Below are positions 52,607-59,307 of a stretch of 59,307 nucleotides of DNA, piece after piece. Source of the stretch: an uncultured Victivallales bacterium (GTDB lineage: Bacteria; Verrucomicrobiota; Lentisphaeria; Oligosphaerales; JAFGRS01); contig CAILUI010000440.1 of NCBI GenBank assembly GCA_903837355.1, positions 1-59,307 of the forward strand. The letters run 5' to 3'. Every line of letters begins with the position of its first letter. Position 1 is the stretch's first letter. Both the position numbers and the translations under genes were made by a program. Under the pieces are notes generated by a model. It was not told the DNA's origin. It ran no database searches and saw only the letters and a list, made by a program, of their open reading frames with translations.

Positions 52607-52771
52607 AGCATGCTGCCGTCCGGGTGGAACGTCGCTAACCTAGTCCGTGGACCCCTCTCAGCAAGTACCCTCTATGATTCCGCACCTTGCCGCGTCATGG
52701 TATATGGTGATAGCCACCGGTTGACCGCCCTGCCGGGGCGCCCTTGGTGCATCCATTGGAGGCTCCTCACG

Positions 52772-55700
52772 ATGAAGACCTTAGCTGCTGCCCTTGCCCT
52801 CCTGCTGACGCTCTCTGCCAGCGCTCAGGAGATCGGTTTCAGTGAACGTTACGTACTTGCCGACGACCGCCGCGTGCCGCTGCAGGAGCTGGTCCCAGGT
52901 TCGGAAGAGTATTACTATTGGAATACTCTTGATCTGCAGAACCAGGGCAAGCTTGTGGACGCTGAGGTGCTCCTGGCGCAGTTTGCCGAGCGGTATCCGC
53001 AGTCGGGCCGGCGAGAGGTGCTGCTCAACCGGCAGCGTCTGCTCTCCTACACTCGTAATGGCGCCGGTACGATCGCGTACATCAAGCGTGTGCTCGGCCT
53101 GCAGTTCGACCAGCAGCGCGAGGTGCTGCCCGACGAGCAGCAACTGCCCAGCCGGCTGCCCGCCGAGCGGGTCACGCGGGGGGCGCTGGTCGAGATCGCG
53201 CTTCAGGATGCCGGTCTGAACGGCTTCGTGGCCGACGCCGAAGAGGCGCAGGACCTGCTACTCGGGCTGGACCTATCGCCGGACCGCCAGCGCGAGCTGC
53301 TGGGCCGGTTGGCCTGGCCGGACTCCGGGAAGCTGCTCGCCATGGTGGTCGCCGATCTGAAGCGTCCCGACAGCGGCGGTTTCGGCTCGCTGGCGGCGCA
53401 CGGGCAACTGCTGCTGCCGCAACTCGACCAGTGTGCCGAGGCGCTGCCGGAGCTGCTGGGCAACGAGGCCTTCGTGCGCGTCTACCTGGCCAAGCTCCTG
53501 CCGGGCGCCACCTCGGACTGGGAGAACGTGCCGGCGGAGCAGGAGGCCTATCTGGACCGCCTGTGGACCTTCGCGCGGCGCTTGCCGCCGGCGCAGAATT
53601 CGGTGAAGGCCCATGTGCTCTACCACCGCTTGAGCTTCGACCGGGCGCGGGGGATCTACGACAAAGCGCGCTTCCTCGAGTATGCCCAACTGCCGCGACA
53701 GATGCCCTACGTGAAGAGGGACTATCTCAGGACCTTCGCGGCGGCCGGCGCGTCGGTGGCCAACCTCGGAGCCGACTTCAGCGCCTCGACCCGCCTGCCG
53801 CCGGTCGCCACGGATGAGCCCCTGGTGCGCGACTATCTGGCGTACTTCCTGGGCGCCATGGACTCGGTGGCGGAGTTTGGGGCCTGGTTCGAGGAGGCGT
53901 ACCTCAAGGAACTCCTTGCCGAGACCAAGCTGCTCAACGGCAGCGGCGACGCCGAGACCTGGTATGGCATGCTGGATCCGGCGCGGGTCAAGGCCCTCAA
54001 GGACCGGGTCGAGGTCGACTTCAGGCCCGACAATCCGCGGCTCTTCGCCGTGTCCGAGCCGGTGCGACTGCGCGTCACCGTGAAGAATGTGCCGCAGTTG
54101 CTGGTGAAGACCTACGAGATCAACACGGTGAACTGGTACCTGCAGAAGCAGGACGAGATCACCGAGGGCGTCGACCTCGATGGGTTGGCTCCAGGCGATG
54201 AACGCCAGGCGCCCTACACGCAGGCGCCGATGCTGCGCCATGTCGAGACCTTCGACTTCCCCGCCATGGATCGGCCGGGCGTGTGGGTGGTGGAGTTCAT
54301 CGGCAACGGCAAGAGCAGTCGGGCGCTGGTGTGCAAAGGGCGGCTGCGGTTGGGCGAGCGGCTGGGCGCGGCGGGCCATGTCTTCCGCGTCTACGACCAG
54401 GATGGCCGACGGGTCAGCGAGGCGGTCATGCACATCGGCGCTCGCGCCTACAGCGCCGACAAGGATGGCGAGATCGTGGTACCGTTCAGCACGGCACCGG
54501 GACCGGTGAAGGCGGTAGTGCGCCAGGGGGCCTTTGCGGCGCTCCACACCTTTGAGCACCGCAGCGAGGATTACGTGCTAGACGCGCGCTTCCACCTCGA
54601 TCCGGAGTCGCTGCAGACCGGCCAGCGGGCGCGTCTCCTGGTGCGGGCGGCGCTGACCGTGCAGGGGGTGGCGGTGGACCCGGAGTTGCTGGAACAGGTC
54701 GCCCTGGTCGTACGCACGACCGATGTGCAGGGCGTCTCGAGTGCTCGCCCCAGCGCCGGCCTCAAGCTGAGCGCGGAGCGTGACTACGTGGCCGAGTTTG
54801 CCGTGCCGCCGGATCTGCGCGCGGTCGAGGTCTCGCTCACCGGTAAGATCGAGCAGATGAGCACGGGCAAGAAGGTCGATCTGGTCGCCCGGCAGGTGTT
54901 CGCCGTGAACACCACCGAGTCGGCACCGGCCCCCGGGATGTTGTGGCTGCGGCGCGCCGCCGAGGGCTGCTGGCTGGAGTTGATCGGGCGTGGCGGCGAG
55001 CCCCTGGTGCGCACGCCGGTGACCGTGCAACTGCGGCCCCGTCTGTTCAGTCGTCCCGTGGAGGCGGTGCTGGCCACGGATGAGCAGGGCCGCATCGCCC
55101 TCGGCGACTTGGCCGAGATCGCGCAGGTCCATGCCGAGTCGCCGCTGGCGGCGAACGCGCTCGACGTGTCGCTGGAGCCGTGGGTGCGGCGCTCGGTGTG
55201 GCCGGCGGCCGTCTATCTGGCGGCGGGGGAGTCGCTCTCCCTGCCGGCGGACGGCACGGCGGTGCCCGACACCGCCGTCAGCATCGCGGCGGTCAGCGGT
55301 ACCGGGGCGCTGAGTCAGACCGCCTCTGTGCAGGTGGAACTGAGTGCTGGCTTACTGGTTGTGAAGGGGCTTCCGGCCGGCGAGTATGTGGCCCGGCTCC
55401 TGCCTTCGTGTCGGCGTGTGGCGGTACACGTGCTTCCCGGTGAGCGGGCCGAGCAGGAGATCCTGGCGCGCGAACGGGCGGTCAACGCGGCGCCCTACCG
55501 GCCGCTGGGGCTGGCCGAGTGTGTCCTCGACGGCGAGAGCCTGGCCGTGCGTGTGCTGAATGCGGGGCCCGGCACGCGCGTCCACGTGGTGGCGAACCGG
55601 TTGCTGTACGGGCGCGATCCGGCGACCGACCTGTTACTCGGGATGCCGGCGGTCGACGTCGAGCACCTGGATGCCCAGGCCCCGGCCCGCTATGTCTCCG

Positions 55701-58700
55701 GGCGCGCTCTCGGGGATGAGTTGCGCTACGTCCTCGAGCGTCGTTATGCGACGGCCTTCCCGGGAGTCATGGCCCAGCGTCCGAGCCTGCTGCTCAACCC
55801 CTGGGAGACGCGGCGTACGGAGACCGAAAAGCAGCAAGCGCAGCAGGGCGAGGGCTGGGCCGACGCGAAAGAGGGGGCGGACAAGCCGGCAGCGGCGAAG
55901 ATGGCGCGGCTTCTCAACGAAGCGCTGGCCGAGGGCGGCGGCGCGATGGGCGGCGGCGGGGCGCCGTTGGTGCCCTGTCTCGAGGTCCTCTCTGGACCGG
56001 CGCTCTCCGTGCTCAATCTCGTACCCGACGGCGAGGGGCGGGTCACGGCGCCGTTGGCCGGCCTGGGGCCGCGGCAGATGATCACCGTGGTCGCCTGCAA
56101 TGGCCAGGAGTCGGTCCTGCGCCAGTTGCCGCAAGCCTGTCCCGCGGAGACCTATCGCGATCTGCGCTTGCCCAAGGCCCTCGACGCGGCGGTACGCTTC
56201 GGCGAACTGCGCACCGTGGTGGCGCTCCCGGAGGCGCAGGAGGTGGTCATCGACGATGCGGCTGCCGCCCGCCTGCAGACCTACTCGAGCGTGGCCGAAG
56301 TGTACGCGCTCTTCGAGTCCCTGGCGGGCAATGCTGAGCTGGCCGAGTTCCGCTTCATCCTCGACTGGCCGGAGTTCCCTGAGGAGAAGAAGCAGGAGCA
56401 ATACAGCCGTTACGCCTGCCACGAGCTCAACGTCTTCCTCTCGCGCAAAGACCCCGAGTTCTTCGCGCGCGTCGTCAAGCCTTACATCGCCAATCGCCGG
56501 GACAAGACCCTGGTGGATGACTGGCTGATAGGCGCCGATCTGTCGCCCTACCTCGAGCCCTGGCGCTGGGCGCGGCTGAATGCCTTCGAGCAGGCGGCCC
56601 TGGCGAAAGCCAAGCCCGAGCAGGCGGCCGCGGTGCAACGCGCGTTTGCCGAAGTCTGCGCCTTGCGTCCCCGCAATCCCCAGGCCGAGCTGGACCTCTT
56701 CCTGCGGGCCCTGCAGGGCCGCGGGCAGGCCGAGGGCTTCGATGCGACGGTGGCTGTCAGCGGTGGTGCCGGTGGCGCCGGGGCGTCCGCCCTGGGGGAC
56801 GTAGCATTCAGCGACGCGGTCGCCGCGGCCCCGGCCGCAGCGCCGCCGCCGGCCCCGGCTGTGGCCCTGGGTGTGGTCGTGGCCGACGAGATTGCCGGCC
56901 GCCTGGCGGCGCCGTCCAAAGCCGATGCGGCCGCCGAGCGCACCGTGGCCGTCTTCCGCAAGAGCGGCGCAGCGGATCGGCAGCGGCGCCAAGCGGGCCG
57001 GCGTCTGTACGTGGCTCAGGACCGGACCGCGGAGTGGGCCGAGACCAGCTACTGGAAGCTGCCGCTCAGCGCCCAGGCCCCTGAGCGTGTTCCCCAGAAC
57101 CGCTTCTGGGCCGATTGGGCGGCGCATGCGGGTCCGGGGCCCTTCCTCAGTGTGCATGTGGCCGAGGCCACCGCCTCGTTCACCGAAATGATGCTGGCCC
57201 TGGCTGTCCTCGACCTGCCCTGCACGGCAGCGGCGGTGGAGCCGGTCCTGGAGCGCGGCGCGCTGCGGGTGAAGACAGCGGGGCCGGCCATCGGTTACCG
57301 GAAGGAACTGCGGCCCCAGGAGGCGGGCGCGGCCCAGGAGGTCTTCGTGCGCCAGGAGTTCACCGACCCGGGGGCCGAGCCGGAGCGCACTCCCTATGGT
57401 GAACGGCCGCGGCGCGTCGGCGACCTGATCCCCGCCGGTCGCGCCGTGGCCTGCGGCGTGATGGTCACCAATGCCACGGCCGAGCCGCGGCATGTCGATG
57501 TGCTGCTGCAGATTCCCGAGGGCGCGGTGCCGCTCTGCGACGCCTTGCGCCTGCGCAGCACACCGGTGCTGCTGCAGCCCTACGAGCAGCACGCGCTGGA
57601 GGTGGTCTTCTACTTCCCGCGGCCAGGCACCTACACGCACTACCCGGCGACGGTGTCGGGCGATGGGCGCGCCTTGGCGCAGGCCGAAGCGCGCCGTTTC
57701 ACGGTGACCGACAAGCCGCAGACGGACACCGGGACCTGGGACTACGTCTCGCAATTCGGCACGGACGCGGAGGTCCTGGCCTTCCTCGAGCAGCACAACT
57801 TGCGCGAGCTTCAGCCGAAGCTGGCACGCATCGCCTTCCGCCTGCGCGATAGGGCCTTCTACACCCAGGTGCTGGACTTGCTCCGCCGGCAGCACGTGTT
57901 CGATGCGGTCCTGTGGTCCTTCGCGGTGCAGCACGATGATGTAGCTGGCCTGCGCGAGTACCTGCCGCACACCCCCCTGGCGGAGTCATGCGGGCCCTGG
58001 CTGGACAGTCCGGTCCTCAGCGTGGACGTCCTCCGCCGCGGCGCCTATGAGCACAAGGAGTACTGGCCTCTGGTCAACGCCCGGGCCCATGTCCTGGGGG
58101 CGCGGCGGGCCATTCTGAATGCGTCGTTCCTGGCCCAGTACCAGGCCTTCCTGGAGCGCCTCTCGTGCAAGAACGCCCCCGATGGTGAGGAGCGTCTCGG
58201 GCTCTGTATCTACCTTGCCCTGCAGGATCGGGTTAGCGAGGCGCAGGCGCAGTTTGGAAAAGTCGCCGCCGCGGAGGTGGCGGAGCGCCTGCAGGTCGAC
58301 GCAACGCAGGCGTATCTCCGGCTGTGCCAGGGACAGTGGCAGGAGGCGCGCACGATCGCGCAGCGCTACGCGCAGTACCCCGTCAAGCGCTGGCGCGAGC
58401 GCTTCGCCGAGATCCAAGCCCAGTGCGACGAGATCGCCGGCGAAGAGGCGCGAGTCGTCGACCGCGAGAACCGTACCCAGGTGCAGACCCAGCTCGCCGA
58501 CACCGAACCGACCCTGGAGCTGACCGTCGAGAACCGCCGCATTCTGGTTCGGCACCGCAACCTCACCGAGGTGACTCTCAACTACTACCCCATGGACGTC
58601 GAGTTGCTCTTCTCGCGCGCGCCCTTTGCCAAGGACGCCTCGGCGGCCTTCGCCGTGGTGCGCCCGAGTCGCAGCGACCGGCAGGTCACGGAGAGCAAGG

Positions 58701-59080
58701 GTGGCGAGCTCGCTCTCGACCTGCCGGAGGCTTACGCCAATCGTAACGTGGTGGTAGAGGCCCTGGGCGGCGGTCTGCAGCGTTCCCAGACCTACACGCC
58801 CCACTCGCTCAACGTGCAGATGCAGGAGAACTATGGCCAGTTGCGGGTGCTGCACGCCGTCAGCGACAAGCCCCTGAGCACGGTCTACGTGAAGGTCTAC
58901 GCCCGTACTCAGGACGGGCGTGTCGAGTTCTACAAGGATGGCTATACCGATCTGCGCGGGCGCTTTGACTACAGCAGCCTCAGCACCGCCGACCTCGCCC
59001 AGGTCGAGCGCTTCGCCATCCTGGTTCTCAGCCCCGACGCCGGGGCCCTGGTGCGTGAACTGCCGCCGCCGAAGCGCTGA
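52772..59080 (+). CDS. Giant secreted protein with alpha-2-macroglobulin-like beta domains
   Basis: A 2,102-residue protein; the ATG at 52772 has TTGGAGG upstream and starts a clear signal peptide (LAAALALLLTLSASAQE). The open frame upstream is antisense to the MATE gene and not used. Residues about 25-160 are helical, TPR-like (LQNQGKLVDAEVLLAQFAER). A long series of beta domains follows (about 400-1000; VRLRVTVKNVPQLLVKTYEI, FHLDPESLQTGQRARLLVRA), like macroglobulin MG domains. Two low-complexity linkers lie near 1052 (Gly-rich) and 1330-1365 (Ala/Pro-rich). A C-terminal helical region and a final beta domain (LSTVYVKVYARTQDGRVEFY) end it. No thioester motif or transmembrane anchor is seen. 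Similar huge proteins occur in Planctomycetota-type genomes. Function unknown. Confidence 0.72.
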   Translation: MKTLAAALALLLTLSASAQEIGFSERYVLADDRRVPLQELVPGSEEYYYWNTLDLQNQGKLVDAEVLLAQFAERYPQSGRREVLLNRQRLLSYTRNGAGTIAYIKRVLGLQFDQQREVLPDEQQLPSRLPAERVTRGALVEIALQDAGLNGFVADAEEAQDLLLGLDLSPDRQRELLGRLAWPDSGKLLAMVVADLKRPDSGGFGSLAAHGQLLLPQLDQCAEALPELLGNEAFVRVYLAKLLPGATSDWENVPAEQEAYLDRLWTFARRLPPAQNSVKAHVLYHRLSFDRARGIYDKARFLEYAQLPRQMPYVKRDYLRTFAAAGASVANLGADFSASTRLPPVATDEPLVRDYLAYFLGAMDSVAEFGAWFEEAYLKELLAETKLLNGSGDAETWYGMLDPARVKALKDRVEVDFRPDNPRLFAVSEPVRLRVTVKNVPQLLVKTYEINTVNWYLQKQDEITEGVDLDGLAPGDERQAPYTQAPMLRHVETFDFPAMDRPGVWVVEFIGNGKSSRALVCKGRLRLGERLGAAGHVFRVYDQDGRRVSEAVMHIGARAYSADKDGEIVVPFSTAPGPVKAVVRQGAFAALHTFEHRSEDYVLDARFHLDPESLQTGQRARLLVRAALTVQGVAVDPELLEQVALVVRTTDVQGVSSARPSAGLKLSAERDYVAEFAVPPDLRAVEVSLTGKIEQMSTGKKVDLVARQVFAVNTTESAPAPGMLWLRRAAEGCWLELIGRGGEPLVRTPVTVQLRPRLFSRPVEAVLATDEQGRIALGDLAEIAQVHAESPLAANALDVSLEPWVRRSVWPAAVYLAAGESLSLPADGTAVPDTAVSIAAVSGTGALSQTASVQVELSAGLLVVKGLPAGEYVARLLPSCRRVAVHVLPGERAEQEILARERAVNAAPYRPLGLAECVLDGESLAVRVLNAGPGTRVHVVANRLLYGRDPATDLLLGMPAVDVEHLDAQAPARYVSGRALGDELRYVLERRYATAFPGVMAQRPSLLLNPWETRRTETEKQQAQQGEGWADAKEGADKPAAAKMARLLNEALAEGGGAMGGGGAPLVPCLEVLSGPALSVLNLVPDGEGRVTAPLAGLGPRQMITVVACNGQESVLRQLPQACPAETYRDLRLPKALDAAVRFGELRTVVALPEAQEVVIDDAAAARLQTYSSVAEVYALFESLAGNAELAEFRFILDWPEFPEEKKQEQYSRYACHELNVFLSRKDPEFFARVVKPYIANRRDKTLVDDWLIGADLSPYLEPWRWARLNAFEQAALAKAKPEQAAAVQRAFAEVCALRPRNPQAELDLFLRALQGRGQAEGFDATVAVSGGAGGAGASALGDVAFSDAVAAAPAAAPPPAPAVALGVVVADEIAGRLAAPSKADAAAERTVAVFRKSGAADRQRRQAGRRLYVAQDRTAEWAETSYWKLPLSAQAPERVPQNRFWADWAAHAGPGPFLSVHVAEATASFTEMMLALAVLDLPCTAAAVEPVLERGALRVKTAGPAIGYRKELRPQEAGAAQEVFVRQEFTDPGAEPERTPYGERPRRVGDLIPAGRAVACGVMVTNATAEPRHVDVLLQIPEGAVPLCDALRLRSTPVLLQPYEQHALEVVFYFPRPGTYTHYPATVSGDGRALAQAEARRFTVTDKPQTDTGTWDYVSQFGTDAEVLAFLEQHNLRELQPKLARIAFRLRDRAFYTQVLDLLRRQHVFDAVLWSFAVQHDDVAGLREYLPHTPLAESCGPWLDSPVLSVDVLRRGAYEHKEYWPLVNARAHVLGARRAILNASFLAQYQAFLERLSCKNAPDGEERLGLCIYLALQDRVSEAQAQFGKVAAAEVAERLQVDATQAYLRLCQGQWQEARTIAQRYAQYPVKRWRERFAEIQAQCDEIAGEEARVVDRENRTQVQTQLADTEPTLELTVENRRILVRHRNLTEVTLNYYPMDVELLFSRAPFAKDASAAFAVVRPSRSDRQVTESKGGELALDLPEAYANRNVVVEALGGGLQRSQTYTPHSLNVQMQENYGQLRVLHAVSDKPLSTVYVKVYARTQDGRVEFYKDGYTDLRGRFDYSSLSTADLAQVERFAILVLSPDAGALVRELPPPKR

Positions 59081-59096
59081 GGGCCCAGAACGAGAA

Positions 59097-59126
59097 GGGC
59101 AGGACTGCTGGAGAGCAGTCCTGCCC
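59097..59126. terminator. Shared hairpin terminator
   Basis: GGGCAGGACTGCT-GGAG-AGCAGTCCTGCCC is a perfect 13-bp stem between the stop of the giant gene and the stop of rpsU. The minus-strand side is followed by the T-containing TTCTCGTT, the plus side by no T-run. It probably serves both converging genes. Confidence 0.75.
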
Positions 59127-59168
59127 GGTATGATCCGTCTGGGAGTCCCTGCGGACTCCGGCCACCGA

Positions 59169-59307
59169 TCAGTGCGAACGACGCCGCTTGCGGCGTGCCG
59201 CCTCACTTGGCTTCTCGAAGTGACGGCGATTCCGCAGTTCCTTCATGGTGCCTTCCTTGTCCATCTTCTTCTTCAGACGGCGCAAGGCACGCTCCACGGG
59301 TTCCCCC
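59169..59307 (-). CDS. rpsU: Ribosomal protein S21, partial
   Basis: The last 45 codons of S21 are visible on the minus strand, ending at 59169. The reading is EPVERALRRLKKKMDKEG, then ELRNRRHFEKPSEAARRK, with a basic end. The start lies beyond the right edge, about 10-20 codons away. S21 is a small 30S subunit protein involved in translation initiation. Confidence 0.93.
   Translation of the reverse strand, partial: GEPVERALRRLKKKMDKEGTMKELRNRRHFEKPSEAARRKRRRSH

Noticed and set aside
51377..52771. N-terminal extension of the giant protein by 465 codons
   Set aside because: The extension is antisense to the MATE gene; the ATG at 52772 has a ribosome site and begins a clear signal peptide.

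Overview
The window is GC-rich (roughly two thirds G+C by eye) bacterial DNA. Housekeeping genes (alr, radC, rfaE2, rimO, a CCA-adding enzyme, speA, nudC, rpsU at the right edge) are mixed with secreted glycoside hydrolases, uroporphyrinogen-decarboxylase-like proteins, a DUF1080 protein, tandem-domain esterases and a roughly 2,100-residue secreted beta-sandwich protein. That repertoire, and the many short dispersed intergenic repeats, suggest a free-living Gram-negative-type heterotroph of the Planctomycetota, Armatimonadota or Lentisphaerota kind. The phylum call is inference with low confidence.

Layout. 1-3.9 kb: a TetR regulator, RND adaptor and RND pump on the minus strand. The pump is cut off half way at an AT-rich edge, and the promoter carries a likely self-operator. 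3.97-5.5 kb: a decayed group II intron whose reverse-transcriptase gene has lost its middle, joined to a truncated lipoprotein gene. 5.5-5.8 kb: a glycosidase-like fragment. 6-20 kb: a carbohydrate-degradation region. GH95-like and GH101/DUF5696-like genes lie on the plus strand. A minus-strand operon (GH20-like, GH99/71-like, URO-D-like, GH42-like) has very tight gene junctions. 20-27 kb: CDP-alcohol phosphotransferase, nudC, a double esterase, an HtrA protease and alanine racemase. 27-38.7 kb: dipeptide epimerase, flavin reductase, glutaredoxin, a charged hypothetical protein, speA, an RNB-family RNase, a second URO-D-like gene, and a minus-strand operon (hypothetical, rfaE2, radC, MFS).

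39.1-45.6 kb: a CRISPR locus. It has 32 repeats of 37 bp and 31 spacers of 36-43 bp, a promoter-bearing leader on the high-coordinate side, and an operon of cas2, cas1, a 324-residue helical protein and an NE0113-type CARF protein. No interference gene (cas10, cas7, cas5, cas3, cas9, cas12) is present in the window. CARF proteins of this type normally serve type III systems, so the locus either works in trans with an effector elsewhere in the genome or is a reduced or new arrangement. The 324-residue protein resembles the helical part of LeoA/dynamin-like proteins but has no GTPase domain, and it is the most promising unknown here.

45.7-59.3 kb: rimO, DUF1080, CCA-adding enzyme, a GT4 glycosyltransferase, a MATE transporter, the giant secreted protein, a shared hairpin terminator and the start-truncated rpsU.

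A second unusual signal is a short dispersed element present three times (about 24.9, 47.2 and 48.3 kb). It forms two adjacent 8-bp hairpins whose loops are complementary to each other, and one copy shows a compensatory base-pair change.
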